Origin: Flavivirga rizhaonensis
GTDB lineage: Bacteria; Bacteroidota; Bacteroidia; Flavobacteriales; Flavobacteriaceae
DNA length: 64,000 nt
Direction: 5' to 3'
Assembly (NCBI RefSeq): GCF_004791695.1
Contig: NZ_SRSO01000004.1
Span: 62,001-126,000 of the forward strand
In this document: piece by piece, positions 29,614 to 38,446 of the stretch
Layout of the letters: the number at the start of each line of letters is the position of its first letter
Numbering within the stretch: position 1 is the first letter of the stretch
The notes under the pieces: generated by a model
What the model saw: only the letters and a program-made list of their open reading frames with translations
Told to the model about the DNA's origin: nothing
The model's database searches: none
Made by a program: the position numbers and the translations under genes

Positions 29614-29653
29614 AAACAGTAATTACACTTTTATGTAGTTACTGTTTTTTTAT
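29614..29653. terminator. Bidirectional intrinsic terminator between the prohibitin and thioredoxin genes
   Basis: AAACAGTAATTAC pairs with GTAGTTACTGTTT (one T-G wobble) around a short loop, followed by a T run on the plus strand. It overlaps the stop of the convergent thioredoxin gene. Confidence 0.75.
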
Positions 29654-30163
29654 TAAAAAGACTTCGGAAATAACAGCTAATTCATCAGAAGTCAGCGAGG
29701 AAGTTTCCTTTAATTTCTTCACAAAAACGGGAACTTCTTCTTTACTTGCCGGGCATCCTAAATTTTGACCGTTAGCATCAAAAGAATCTACTAAGAGTTC
29801 TCCTTTATTATTAAAAATCAACCAAAACGGAATACCTGATTTGTCTCCCTTATACTGTTTTAGTATATCCTCAGCTCCCACATTTTCTAAATGTTTGTTT
29901 TTTTTAGACTCTTTGACTACCAAGTGCTCAATAACATAATTTTTATCAAACAAATCTTTACATCTAGAATCATTCATCTTTTCATCCATTTTTTTACACC
30001 ATCCACACCAAGACGCATGAAAAATCACAAAAACATTTTTATTACCATCTTTAGCATGCAAACTTGCACTTTTAAGAATTTTTTCGGCACTTTCTTGAGC
30101 AAAAGTATCATTATGACTAATAAAAAAAATAGCTATACAAAGTAAAATGGATTTTAATTTCAT
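29639..30163 (-). CDS. Secreted thioredoxin-fold protein
   Basis: This 174-residue protein has a cleavable signal peptide (LLCIAIFFISHNDTFAQ) and a thioredoxin-like domain with the redox motif HASWCGWCKKMD near residue 52. The later part (GIPFWLIFNNKGELLVDS) contains the cis-Pro expected of the fold. This is the thioredoxin_7/DUF255-like periplasmic group that reduces or relays disulfides; the partner is unknown. It is monocistronic and convergent with the prohibitin gene. Confidence 0.85.
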   Translation of the reverse strand: MKLKSILLCIAIFFISHNDTFAQESAEKILKSASLHAKDGNKNVFVIFHASWCGWCKKMDEKMNDSRCKDLFDKNYVIEHLVVKESKKNKHLENVGAEDILKQYKGDKSGIPFWLIFNNKGELLVDSFDANGQNLGCPASKEEVPVFVKKLKETSSLTSDELAVISEVFLIKKQ

Positions 30164-30249
30164 AATTATGCATTAGATTAATTTATTCGTTAAAATTAAA
30201 TAAATTTTAAAGTCTATTTAATAATAATAATTAAATTTTCAAACTATAA

Positions 30250-30282
30250 TTTGGAACTATAACTATAAATTATAGATATTTG
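30250..30282 (+). promoter_or_regulatory. Promoter of the histidine operon (-33 TTTG, -7 near-consensus)
   Basis: TTTG at 30250-30253 and GATATTTG at 30275-30282 are separated by 21 bases, the right spacing for Bacteroidota -33/-7 elements. The -7 differs from TAnnTTTG at one position. Transcription would start near 30289, just before the leader-peptide ATG at 30300. Confidence 0.5.
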
Positions 30283-30299
30283 CAGAAATAAAAGAAAAC

Positions 30300-30353
30300 A
30301 TGAAATTTATTCAATTACATCACCATTTTCATATTTGCTCTCAAGCGAACTGA
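30300..30353 (+). CDS. hisL: Histidine operon leader peptide (17 residues)
   Basis: An ATG at 30300 begins a 17-codon frame reading MKFIQLHHHFHICSQAN and a TGA. Four His codons fall within five positions (30318-30332). It lies between a promoter-like element and an intrinsic terminator, directly upstream of hisG. This is the expected form of a ribosome-mediated attenuator. I use hisL by analogy with enterobacteria; sequence similarity to that leader is limited to the His run. Confidence 0.85.
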   Translation: MKFIQLHHHFHICSQAN

Positions 30354-30416
30354 AAATGTATTGAATAAAATCAACATATTTTTAAAACCCGTTTGAGACA
30401 ATCAAACGGGTTTTTT
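30324..30416 (+). promoter_or_regulatory. Histidine attenuator: alternative hairpins
   Basis: Three mutually exclusive pairings can be read. A pause-type stem pairs CATTTTCA (30324-30331, in the His codons) with TGAAAATG (30351-30358, at the leader stop). The terminator pairs AAACCCGTTTGA (30385-30396) with TCAAACGGGTTT (30402-30413). The antiterminator pairs TCTCAAGCG (30339-30347) with CGTTTGAGA (30390-30398), 9 pairs including one G-T. A ribosome stalled on His codons would leave 30339-30347 free and disrupt the terminator; one reaching the stop would cover it. Pairing was checked by eye only. Confidence 0.78.
30384..30416 (+). terminator. Rho-independent terminator of the his attenuator
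   Basis: A perfect 12-bp stem with loop GACAA is followed by six or more T. It stands upstream of hisG rather than at an operon end, which marks it as an attenuator. Confidence 0.9.
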
Positions 30417-30463
30417 AATTTAAATTCCAAAATTGATTGTTTCAAACTCATAAAAACAACAAA

Positions 30464-31321
30464 ATGAGTAAATTAAGAATTGCAGTACAAAAATCGGGTC
30501 GTTTAAATGAAGATTCGATGAGAATTTTAAAAGATATTGGTATTTCTATCGATAATGGAAAAGATCAATTAAAAGCATCAGCCAGAAACTTTCCTGTAGA
30601 AGTATTTTACTTAAGAAACGGAGACATTCCTCAATATCTAAAGGATGGGGTAGTAGATGCGGCTATTATTGGTGAAAATGTTCTAATAGAAAAAGGTAAC
30701 GGTATTCGAGTTGCTGAAAAATTAGGATTCTCTACTTGCAGAGTTTGTATTGCAGTACCAAAGTCTGTAGACTATAAAGGGATACAAGATTTAGAAGGAA
30801 AGCGTATTGCTACCTCTTATCCAAACACCGTTAAAAGTTATTTAGAAAAGAATAACATTTCTGCTAATCTTCATATTATCAATGGATCGGTAGAAATTGC
30901 GCCAAATATTGGACTAGCCGACGCCATATGCGATATCGTTTCCAGTGGTAGCACCTTATTTAAGAACAACTTAAAAGAGGTAGAAATGATCTTAAAATCG
31001 GAAGCAGTATTAGCTGTTTCTCCACTTCTTAACGAAGAAAAACAGGCCATTCTTGATAAGATTCAGTTTAGAATTCAATCTGTATTAAAAGGGCGCCAAT
31101 CTAAGTATATTTTATTGAATGCACCGAATGAAAAAATTCAAGATATCATTAATGTACTTCCTGGTATGAAGAGTCCAACAGTTTTACCGTTAGCACAAGA
31201 AGGTTGGAGTTCTGTTCACTCAGTTATAAATAAAAATGAATTTTGGGATGTTATTGATGAATTAAAGAATAACGGTGCTGAAGGTATTTTAGTTTGTCCT
31301 ATTGAAAAAATGGTTCTTTAA
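30464..31321 (+). CDS. hisG: ATP phosphoribosyltransferase (long form)
   Basis: This is the first committed step of histidine synthesis, ATP plus PRPP. The ATG at 30464 (MSKLRIAVQKSGRLNED) gives 285 residues; the frame is open 27 bases further to a TTG, but those codons lie in the leader region. Motifs are LRIAVQKSGRL, GVVDAAIIGENVL, RIATSYPNTVKSYLE and EIAPNIGLADAICDIVSSGST. The C-terminal regulatory domain (about residue 210 on, with GMKSPTVLPLAQEGWSSVHS) marks the long, self-sufficient form that is feedback-inhibited by His, so no HisZ is needed. This is the first structural gene after the attenuator. Confidence 0.96.
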   Translation: MSKLRIAVQKSGRLNEDSMRILKDIGISIDNGKDQLKASARNFPVEVFYLRNGDIPQYLKDGVVDAAIIGENVLIEKGNGIRVAEKLGFSTCRVCIAVPKSVDYKGIQDLEGKRIATSYPNTVKSYLEKNNISANLHIINGSVEIAPNIGLADAICDIVSSGSTLFKNNLKEVEMILKSEAVLAVSPLLNEEKQAILDKIQFRIQSVLKGRQSKYILLNAPNEKIQDIINVLPGMKSPTVLPLAQEGWSSVHSVINKNEFWDVIDELKNNGAEGILVCPIEKMVL

Positions 31322-31340
31322 TGCTGAACTTGTTTCAGTA
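31322..31340 (+). repeat. Dyad repeat R5 (TGCTGAACTTGTTTCAGTA), hisG-hisD
   Basis: The CTGAA/TTCAG dyad is also found at 32664-32683 (hisD-hisC) and 62185-62204 (pirin upstream region). Confidence 0.75.
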
Positions 31341-31359
31341 TCTTTTAAATTGATACGAT

Positions 31360-32643
31360 ATGCAAATTATAGACAATCCAAATAAAAGCAGCTGGACAAC
31401 CATATTAAAACGTCCTACACAGACAGTCGACGATATAGAGACCACTGTGAATAAGATATTCAATGACGTACGCCAAAAAGGAGACGAGGCTATTAAAGAC
31501 TATACGTCTCGTTTTGACGGTGTTGATTTACAATCAAATATAGTTACCAAAGAAGAAATTGAAGACGCTATTAAAAATGTCCCTGAGAAGCTTCAAAACG
31601 CCATTAAAAAGGCTAAGAAAAATATTGAAGCATTTCATGTAGCCCAAAAGACTTCTAAAGTAGACATTGAAACGACCAACGGTGTACAATGCTGGCAGGA
31701 AAAACGCCCCATTGTAAAAGTAGGCCTATATATCCCTGGAGGCACAGCACCTTTATTTTCAACTGTTTTAATGCTAGCAGTTCCTGCTCAAATTGCAGGT
31801 TGTGAAGAAATTGTGTTATGTTCTCCTCCAAATAAAGAAGGTAAATTAGCTCCAGAAATTCTTTTTGCTGCGCAGCTTTGTGGCGTTACAAAAATCATTA
31901 AAGTAGGAGGGATACAAGCCATTGCAGGATTAACTTTTGGAACCGAAACGATTCCACAAGTCTATAAAATTTTTGGACCAGGAAATCAATTTGTTACTGT
32001 TGCAAAACAACTCGCTACAAAATTTGGAGTAGCTATAGATATGCCCGCAGGACCAAGTGAATTATTAGTAGTTGCAGACCATAGTGCCAATGCAACATAC
32101 ATTGCTTCAGATTTATTGAGTCAAGCAGAACACGGTACAGATAGTCAGGTTATTCTAGTTTCTACTTCTAAAAATTTAATTAGTGCCGTTTCAGATGAAG
32201 TCGAAAAACAAATTAAGGAACTACCAAGACAAGCCATTGCAGAAAAAGCCATTGTGAACTCTAAACTAATCTATATAGAAAACAATGAATTAGCTCTTGA
32301 TTTAATCAATGAATACGGACCAGAACATTTTATTATATGCACAAAAAATGAGGATTTCTATGTAAATGGGATAGCAAATGCAGGCTCTATTTTTATAGGT
32401 GATTACACACCAGAAAGTGCAGGTGACTATGCTTCTGGAACAAATCATACACTGCCAACAAATGGATTCTCTAAAGCTTATTCTGGAGTAAATCTAGATA
32501 GTTTTTTAAAGAGTATGACCTTTCAAAAGATATCGAAAGACGGCTTATTAAACATCGGTGAAACCATAGAATTAATGGCAGAAGCCGAAGGTTTACAAGC
32601 ACATAAAAACGCAGTGTCAATTAGATTAAAGGATTTAAAATAA
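31360..32643 (+). CDS. hisD: Histidinol dehydrogenase
   Basis: The 427-residue Zn enzyme performs the last two oxidations, histidinol to histidine. Motifs are GGTAPLFSTVLMLAVPAQIAG, IFGPGNQFVTVAKQ, DMPAGPSELLVVAD, SQAEHGTDSQ (with active-site residues), YGPEHF and GDYASGTNHTLPT. The order hisG-hisD is standard. The 38-base gap to hisG carries a dispersed dyad repeat (31322-31340). Confidence 0.97.
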   Translation: MQIIDNPNKSSWTTILKRPTQTVDDIETTVNKIFNDVRQKGDEAIKDYTSRFDGVDLQSNIVTKEEIEDAIKNVPEKLQNAIKKAKKNIEAFHVAQKTSKVDIETTNGVQCWQEKRPIVKVGLYIPGGTAPLFSTVLMLAVPAQIAGCEEIVLCSPPNKEGKLAPEILFAAQLCGVTKIIKVGGIQAIAGLTFGTETIPQVYKIFGPGNQFVTVAKQLATKFGVAIDMPAGPSELLVVADHSANATYIASDLLSQAEHGTDSQVILVSTSKNLISAVSDEVEKQIKELPRQAIAEKAIVNSKLIYIENNELALDLINEYGPEHFIICTKNEDFYVNGIANAGSIFIGDYTPESAGDYASGTNHTLPTNGFSKAYSGVNLDSFLKSMTFQKISKDGLLNIGETIELMAEAEGLQAHKNAVSIRLKDLK

Positions 32644-32663
32644 TTTTGTCATTCCTGCGATAT

Positions 32664-32683
32664 GTACTGAACTTGTTTCAGTA
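32664..32683 (+). repeat. Dyad repeat R5, hisD-hisC copy
   Basis: TACTGAACTTGTTTCAGTAA, preceded by GTCATTCCTGCG. Same family as 31322-31340. Confidence 0.75.
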
Positions 32684-32720
32684 AGACAGAAACCTCATGA
32701 ACTAAGTTCATAAAATAACT

Positions 32721-33770
32721 ATGAAAACAACAAATTTCAATATAGACAAGTTAACACGTGCTACCGTTAAGGCTCTAAAACCTTATTCGTCTGCGAGGGA
32801 TGAATTTCAAGGTAATAGTGATGCTATGGTGTTTTTGGATGCCAATGAAAACCCCTTTAACAATGGCGTAAACCGTTATCCGGATCCACAACAAGGGGAC
32901 TTGAAGACGATGCTTTCTGAAATAAAAAATATTAATTCTAAAAACATTCTCTTAGGAAATGGAAGCGATGAGGTCCTCGACCTCATTTTCAGAGCATTTT
33001 GCGAGCCAAACAAAGATAATATTATCATATTACCACCAACGTATGGTATGTATAGTGTATTAGCAAATATTAATGCAGTCGGTATTAAAGAAGTGCAGCT
33101 ATCAAACAGTTTTCAGCCACAAGTTGAAACCATATTAAATGTAGTAGATGAAAGTAGTAAAATTCTTTTCTTATGTTCACCAAACAACCCTACAGGTAAT
33201 AGCTTTTCAAACCAATCAATAGAAGAATTATTAAATAAATTTGAAGGGATTGTTGTTATTGATGAAGCTTATATCGATTTTTCTAAAGAAGATAGTTGGA
33301 TAGATCGCTTAGAGGAATTTCCAAACTTGGTCGTCACTCAAACGTTGTCTAAAGCTTACGGAATGGCAGGAATTAGGCTGGGAATCTGCTATGCATCAAC
33401 AGAGATTATTTCTATTTTAAATAGAATAAAGCCGCCATATAATGTTAATGAACTAACGCAGCAAAAAGCCATTAAACAATTAAGCATCAAGGGTTTAGCG
33501 GTAAATCAAATCAATAGTATTTTAGAAGAGCGTACACTGTTAATATCAGCATTAGAATCTGTTAGCTATATTTCAAAAATCTACCCATCTGATGCCAATT
33601 TTGTTTTAGTAAAAGTTGATGATGCGGTAAAACGTTATGATCAGCTAATAGACAAAGGGATTGTTATAAGAAACAGAACCACGCAACCAGGATGTGAGAA
33701 TTGTTTAAGATTAACCGTTGGGACATCTGAAGAGAACAAGATATTAATAAACACTTTAAAATCAATATAA
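32721..33770 (+). CDS. hisC: Histidinol-phosphate aminotransferase
   Basis: The 349-residue PLP aminotransferase of class I/II has DANENPFN near the N-terminus, [30 protein letters not shown] and the PLP Lys in [17 protein letters not shown] near residue 215. Its last base overlaps the first base of hisB (ATAATG junction), so the two are translationally coupled. The gap to hisD carries dispersed repeat sequence. Confidence 0.97.
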   Translation: MKTTNFNIDKLTRATVKALKPYSSARDEFQGNSDAMVFLDANENPFNNGVNRYPDPQQGDLKTMLSEIKNINSKNILLGNGSDEVLDLIFRAFCEPNKDNIIILPPTYGMYSVLANINAVGIKEVQLSNSFQPQVETILNVVDESSKILFLCSPNNPTGNSFSNQSIEELLNKFEGIVVIDEAYIDFSKEDSWIDRLEEFPNLVVTQTLSKAYGMAGIRLGICYASTEIISILNRIKPPYNVNELTQQKAIKQLSIKGLAVNQINSILEERTLLISALESVSYISKIYPSDANFVLVKVDDAVKRYDQLIDKGIVIRNRTTQPGCENCLRLTVGTSEENKILINTLKSI

Positions 33771-34903
33771 TGCAAAAGGTCCTTTTTATAGATCGTGATG
33801 GCACTATTATCAGAGAACCCGCTGATGAGCAAATAGATTCATTAGATAAATTAGAATTCTACCCTAAAGTATTTCAATATTTAGGTAAAATAGCTAAAGA
33901 ATTAGACTATGAAATCGTCATGGTTACAAATCAAGATGGATTAGGAACGGAAGCGTTTCCAGAAACTGATTTTTGGCCTATTCATAATTTCATTATTAAA
34001 TGTTTTGAAGACCAAGGCATTGTTTTTAAAGAACAGTTTATAGACAGAACCTTTGCAAAAGACAATGCGCCAACAAGAAAACCTAATACAGGGTTACTAA
34101 CAAAGTATTTTTCTGATGATTACGACCTGGAAAGCTCGTTTGTAATAGGCGATAGGCTTACAGACATAGAATTAGCAAAAAATTTAGGAGCTAAAGGTAT
34201 TTTCATAAATGATGAAACTCATTTAGGAACCGATGAAATTACTGTAAAAAGAGAGCAGTTAGATCCATATATCGCATTAGAAAGCAATGATTGGGAGGCC
34301 ATCTATACCTTCTTGAAAACCAGCGCCCGTACAGGAGAAATTATTAGAAATACTAATGAAACCAAGATAGCCATTCAGGTAAATCTGGATGGAACGGGTA
34401 AAAGTGATATTAATACCGGTCTTGCCTTTTTTGATCATATGTTAGATCAAATAGCGCGTCACGGACAATTAGACCTTAACATAAAAGTTGATGGTGATTT
34501 GGAAGTTGATGAACATCACACGATTGAAGATACTGCCATTACACTAGGCGAGTTATTTAACACCGCTTTGGGTAATAAACTTGGCATTGAACGCTATGGG
34601 TTTTGTTTACCTATGGACGATTGTTATGCACAAGCAGCTATTGATTTTGGTGGAAGAAACTGGCTTGTTTGGGAAGCAGATTTTAAGCGTGAAATGATTG
34701 GCAAAATGCCAACAGAAATGTTTTACCATTTCTTTAAATCGTTTACAGATGGTGCTAAATGTAATTTAAACATTAAAGCCGAAGGGCAAAACGAACATCA
34801 TAAAATAGAGGCCATTTTTAAAGCATTTGCAAAAGCTATAAAGATGGCAGTAAAGCGTGATGTTGAGAAAATGATTTTACCAAGCACAAAAGGAGTTTTA
34901 TAA
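33770..34903 (+). CDS. hisB: Bifunctional histidinol-phosphatase / imidazoleglycerol-phosphate dehydratase
   Basis: The 377-residue fusion has an N-terminal HAD phosphatase ([13 protein letters not shown] with the nucleophile Asp, later [17 protein letters not shown]) and a C-terminal IGPD domain from about residue 190. The latter has the metal motifs [12 protein letters not shown] and [17 protein letters not shown]. This fusion occurs in gamma-proteobacteria and Bacteroidota. It starts one base before the hisC stop ends. Confidence 0.96.
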   Translation: MQKVLFIDRDGTIIREPADEQIDSLDKLEFYPKVFQYLGKIAKELDYEIVMVTNQDGLGTEAFPETDFWPIHNFIIKCFEDQGIVFKEQFIDRTFAKDNAPTRKPNTGLLTKYFSDDYDLESSFVIGDRLTDIELAKNLGAKGIFINDETHLGTDEITVKREQLDPYIALESNDWEAIYTFLKTSARTGEIIRNTNETKIAIQVNLDGTGKSDINTGLAFFDHMLDQIARHGQLDLNIKVDGDLEVDEHHTIEDTAITLGELFNTALGNKLGIERYGFCLPMDDCYAQAAIDFGGRNWLVWEADFKREMIGKMPTEMFYHFFKSFTDGAKCNLNIKAEGQNEHHKIEAIFKAFAKAIKMAVKRDVEKMILPSTKGVL

Positions 34904-34954
34904 ATCATAAAAAATTAAATCCCAAAAAGAACTAATTAAAGCAAAATTAAAGAT

Positions 34955-35536
34955 TTGAAACTTGTAATTATTAATTACGGAGCAGGAAACATTAAAAGCA
35001 TTCAATTTGCCTTTAAACGTTTAGGAATTGATGCCATTTTATCAAACGATCCCGATGAAATTTTGGCAGCAGATAAAATTATTTTCCCTGGTGTTGGAGA
35101 AGCAAGTTCAGCAATGGCTATGTTACAAAACAGTGGATTAAACAAACTCATCCCTACCTTAAAACAGCCCGTTTTAGGCATTTGCCTAGGCATGCAGTTA
35201 CTATGTGAATCGACCGAAGAAGGAAACACTAAAGGTCTTGGAATATTTAGAACTAAAGTAAAACGTTTTACAAATGATGTAAAAGTCCCTCAAATGGGAT
35301 GGAATGTTATTAAAGACTTAAAATCTGATTTGTTTTCTGGAATTAAAGAAAATGAATATATGTATTTAGTACATAGTTATTATGCAGAACATTGTGGTGA
35401 AACTATTGCAAAAACGGATTATGGTATTAATTATGCCTCAGCTTTACAGCACGATAATTTTTATGGTGTGCAATTTCACCCAGAAAAGAGTAGTTTAGCA
35501 GGAGCAAAAATTTTACAAAATTTTTTAGATTTATGA
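34955..35536 (+). CDS. hisH: Imidazole glycerol phosphate synthase, glutaminase subunit
   Basis: The 193-residue class I glutamine amidotransferase has NYGAGNIKS near the N-terminus, the nucleophile Cys in LGICLGMQLL near residue 75, and the His-Glu pair in GVQFHPEKSS near residue 178. It supplies ammonia to HisF, encoded two genes downstream. The track's start is TTG (TTGAAACTTG at 34955); no closer ATG fits the family's N-terminus, so TTG is likely used. Confidence 0.95.
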   Translation: MKLVIINYGAGNIKSIQFAFKRLGIDAILSNDPDEILAADKIIFPGVGEASSAMAMLQNSGLNKLIPTLKQPVLGICLGMQLLCESTEEGNTKGLGIFRTKVKRFTNDVKVPQMGWNVIKDLKSDLFSGIKENEYMYLVHSYYAEHCGETIAKTDYGINYASALQHDNFYGVQFHPEKSSLAGAKILQNFLDL

Positions 35537-35580
35537 TTTTTAGATTGATAAAATAAAAGAAGTAGTTAAAAATATTTGAT

Positions 35581-35658
35581 ATGTCACAACTGAGCATTCC
35601 TGAATAACAAAATATATTTTGTTATGAAAGTAGCAAGTATAGCTTGTCGAAGTGTCTC
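35581..35658 (+). repeat. Dispersed repeat, copy 1, between hisH and hisA
   Basis: A 78-base element nearly identical to 36467-36543 (one-base indel). Its centre is the perfect palindrome AACAAAATATATTTTGTT. A small dyad TTCCTGA/TCAGGAA (35687-35703) follows just before hisA. Confidence 0.85.
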
Positions 35659-35709
35659 TGTTAAAAAATAAGTATTAATTAAAAAATTCCTGACTTTTCA
35701 GGAAATGTT

Positions 35710-36444
35710 ATGAGAATTATACCAGCAATAGATATAATAGACGGAAAATGTGTTCGATTAACCAAAGGAGATTACGGCACTAAAAAAGTATATAATGAAA
35801 ATCCTTTGGAAGTTGCCAAGATGTTTGAAGCTTCTGGCATCCAACATTTACACTTAGTAGATTTAGATGGTGCTAAGGCAAAACATATTGTAAACTATAA
35901 AGTACTTGAGCAAATAGCATCTAAAACTAGTCTTAAGATTGATTTTGGTGGCGGATTAAAAACAAACGAAGATCTACACATTGCTTTTAATTCTGGTGCA
36001 AAACAGATTACAGGAGGCAGTATTGCTGTTAAAGATCCAGAAACTTTTGAAGGTTGGATTAATAAATATGGCGCCGAAAAAATCATTCTAGGGGCAGATA
36101 GTAACAATGGAAAAGTCTCGATTAGTGGTTGGATGGAGCAAAGTAAAGAAGATGTCATTCCGTTTATTAAATCATATCAAAAGAAAAGTATAAAATATGT
36201 TATTTGTACAGATATTTCAAAAGATGGGATGCTTGAAGGCCCATCCATAGAATTGTATAAACAAATCATTTCAGAATGCTCAAATAGTAGTAGTGATCAA
36301 TCGATAAAGTTAATAGCTTCTGGTGGGATATCATCTATTGAAGAATTGCCAGTCTTAAAAGAAATTGGTTGTGAAGGGGTTATTATTGGCAAAGCCATAT
36401 ACGAAAATAGAATAAGCCTATTCGAACTAGAAAAATTTGTGTAA
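35710..36444 (+). CDS. hisA: ProFAR isomerase (HisA)
   Basis: The 244-residue TIM barrel performs the fourth step, ProFAR to PRFAR. It has [17 protein letters not shown] with the first catalytic Asp, [33 protein letters not shown] with the second catalytic Asp, and [10 protein letters not shown]. It is flanked on both sides by the two near-identical repeat copies. Confidence 0.97.
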   Translation: MRIIPAIDIIDGKCVRLTKGDYGTKKVYNENPLEVAKMFEASGIQHLHLVDLDGAKAKHIVNYKVLEQIASKTSLKIDFGGGLKTNEDLHIAFNSGAKQITGGSIAVKDPETFEGWINKYGAEKIILGADSNNGKVSISGWMEQSKEDVIPFIKSYQKKSIKYVICTDISKDGMLEGPSIELYKQIISECSNSSSDQSIKLIASGGISSIEELPVLKEIGCEGVIIGKAIYENRISLFELEKFV

Positions 36445-36466
36445 AAAGGAAATAGAAGTGCTATAA

Positions 36467-36543
36467 ATGTCACACTGAGCATTCCTGAATAACAAAATAT
36501 ATTTTGTTATGAAAGTAGCAAGTATAGCTTGTCGAAGTGTCTC
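36467..36543 (+). repeat. Dispersed repeat, copy 2, between hisA and hisF
   Basis: A 77-base copy of the element at 35581-35658, same orientation. It is followed by the dyad TTCCTGC/GCAGGAA at 36572-36589. The pair frames hisA as direct repeats 886 bases apart. Confidence 0.85.
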
Positions 36544-36597
36544 ATTCAAATAAAATTATAATTAATTAAGATTCCTGCTTTCGCAGGAAAAACAACT

Positions 36598-37353
36598 ATG
36601 TTAACAAAAAGAATCATACCCTGCTTAGACATTAAAGATGGGAGAACAGTTAAAGGTGTCAATTTTGTTGATTTACGTGATGCTGGAGATCCAGTAGAAC
36701 TGGCAAAACAATATGCAGACATTGGAGCAGATGAATTAGTGTTTCTTGATATTTCGGCAACACTTGAAGATCGTGCAACCACCTTAGATATGGTATTACA
36801 TGTAGCAGAACAAGTAAATATTCCTTTTACAGTTGGAGGAGGCATATCTTCTGTAGAAGATGTCGATGCCCTGTTACAATGTGGAGCAGATAAAGTGTCG
36901 ATAAATTCATCAGCTGTTAAAAGACCAGATTTGGTCAATGAATTATCGGATAAATTTGGAAGTCAATGTGTTGTTGTTGCCATAGATGCCAAAGAAGTTG
37001 ATGGACAATGGAAAGTATATTTAGCAGGTGGAAGTATTCCCACCGAAATTGATTTATTTGAATGGGCAAAAGAAGTTGAAGAACGTGGTGCAGGAGAAAT
37101 TTTGTTTACATCAATGAACCATGATGGTACTAAAAATGGATTTGCGAATAAAGCTTTAGCCAGATTATCTGAAGAATTAAATATTCCAATTATAGCCTCT
37201 GGCGGTGCTGGAAACATACAACATTTTATAGATACCTTTAAAGAAGGAAAATCTGATGCAGCCTTGGCAGCTAGTGTGTTTCATTTTGGTGAAATACCAA
37301 TTCCAGACTTAAAAAAAGATTTAAAAGCAAATAATATTGAAGTACGACTATAA
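36598..37353 (+). CDS. hisF: Imidazole glycerol phosphate synthase, cyclase subunit
   Basis: The 251-residue TIM barrel partners with HisH. It has [19 protein letters not shown] with the first catalytic Asp, [21 protein letters not shown] with the second catalytic Asp region, and [11 protein letters not shown]. Size and order match the usual operon. Confidence 0.97.
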   Translation: MLTKRIIPCLDIKDGRTVKGVNFVDLRDAGDPVELAKQYADIGADELVFLDISATLEDRATTLDMVLHVAEQVNIPFTVGGGISSVEDVDALLQCGADKVSINSSAVKRPDLVNELSDKFGSQCVVVAIDAKEVDGQWKVYLAGGSIPTEIDLFEWAKEVEERGAGEILFTSMNHDGTKNGFANKALARLSEELNIPIIASGGAGNIQHFIDTFKEGKSDAALAASVFHFGEIPIPDLKKDLKANNIEVRL

Positions 37354-37400
37354 TCCCCTTGCCCCAAAGGAGAATTTATTACGAGTAAAAAATTAAAGTT

Positions 37401-38027
37401 ATGATAAATAAAAAAGATATAAATATTATTTCTCCCCCTTGGGGGGAGTTAGAGGGGGCTCTCGTCCCAGCAATCATACAAGACGCTACAACAAAAAATG
37501 TATTAATGTTAGGCTATATGAACGAAGAAGCCTATCAAAAAACAATTGAAACCAAGCAGGTTACTTTTTTTAGTAGAAGCAAGCAACGTTTATGGACTAA
37601 AGGTGAGGAAAGTGGAAATTTTCTAAATCTAGTTGATATAAAAAATGATTGCGATAACGACACCCTTTTAATACAAGTGAATCCTGTAGGTCCTACATGC
37701 CACAAAGGAACAGATACCTGTTGGAAAACCGAGAATACATCAACTTACGGTTTTTTCTCTACTTTAGAAGATGTTATTACAGAGCGTGTTTCAAATAAAA
37801 ACACTAAAAAATCGTATGTAGCAAGCTTATTTGACAAAGGTATCAATAAAGTAGCTCAAAAAGTAGGAGAGGAGGCCGTAGAGACCGTTATTGAAGCTAT
37901 GGACAACAATGATGATCTGTTTTTATATGAATCTGCAGATTTATTATTTCACTATTTAATGCTGTTGCAAGCTAAAGGATTTACATTAAAAGACATAGAG
38001 AAAGAATTAAAAGGAAGACACAAATAA
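37401..38027 (+). CDS. hisIE: Bifunctional phosphoribosyl-AMP cyclohydrolase / phosphoribosyl-ATP pyrophosphatase
   Basis: The 208-residue fusion has HisI first (VPAIIQDATTKNVLMLGYMN, RSKQRLWTKGEESGN, and the metal Cys/His in VNPVGPTCHKGTDTCW). HisE follows from about residue 110 (KVGEEAVETVIEAMDNND). The N-terminus carries an unusual stretch IISPPWGELEGA encoded by a G/C-rich repeat (37431-37461) of a kind otherwise seen between genes here. The HisI core follows intact and in frame, so the protein is probably functional. Last gene of the his operon. Confidence 0.95.
   Translation: MINKKDINIISPPWGELEGALVPAIIQDATTKNVLMLGYMNEEAYQKTIETKQVTFFSRSKQRLWTKGEESGNFLNLVDIKNDCDNDTLLIQVNPVGPTCHKGTDTCWKTENTSTYGFFSTLEDVITERVSNKNTKKSYVASLFDKGINKVAQKVGEEAVETVIEAMDNNDDLFLYESADLLFHYLMLLQAKGFTLKDIEKELKGRHK
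37431..37461 (+). repeat. CCCCCTTGGGGGG repeat inside the hisIE coding region
   Basis: A palindromic CTCCCCCTTGGGGGGAG core followed by TTAGAGGGGGCT, like the degraded intergenic repeats at 24121-24175 and 37355-37375. It is in frame and encodes residues about 11-20 of HisIE. Confidence 0.7.
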
Positions 38028-38071
38028 TTAAAATTTATTATATTTACTCTATAATTTAAATTATTGCACCC

Positions 38072-38422
38072 ATGAACCTACAAAAAACAATCCTATCGTT
38101 ATTATTTTTCATAATAGCCTCATCAGTTACATTTGCTCAGCAAGATGTTGATAGCCAGATAAATGACTTGATTAAGAAAGATAATGTTATGTTGACAGAA
38201 AATGATAAATCATTAAAACTAACAGAGGAACAAACATTAAAACTTAAGGAAGCTTATAAAAAACTCGTTCTTTTTGAAAATGACTTACCTAGATCAAAGA
38301 AAAAAAAAAAAGAAGCATACAGAGAAGCTATGACACCTATACTTAGCGAAACAATGGCTTATAAAAGAAGTTTATTAACTTCAAAACAATTAGCTGCTTA
38401 CAATGCTTACGATGCTAGATAG
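38072..38422 (+). CDS. Small secreted helical protein
   Basis: This 116-residue protein has a clear signal peptide (ILSLLFFIIASSVTFAQ). The mature part is highly charged and helical (LTEEQTLKLKEAYKKL, then SKKKKKEAYREAMTPIL), reminiscent of Spy/CpxP-like periplasmic proteins, but without the LTxxQ pair being convincing enough for a family call. It contains a run of 12 or more A at about 38300, which is prone to slippage. It lies 45 bases after hisIE and could be read through from the his operon. Confidence 0.7.
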   Translation: MNLQKTILSLLFFIIASSVTFAQQDVDSQINDLIKKDNVMLTENDKSLKLTEEQTLKLKEAYKKLVLFENDLPRSKKKKKEAYREAMTPILSETMAYKRSLLTSKQLAAYNAYDAR

Positions 38423-38446
38423 CATTCATTAATTAAAAATATTAAT

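Noticed and set aside
35002..35229. 75-residue minus-strand frame in hisH and other antisense frames in the his and leu genes
   Set aside because: Shadows of well-supported genes.
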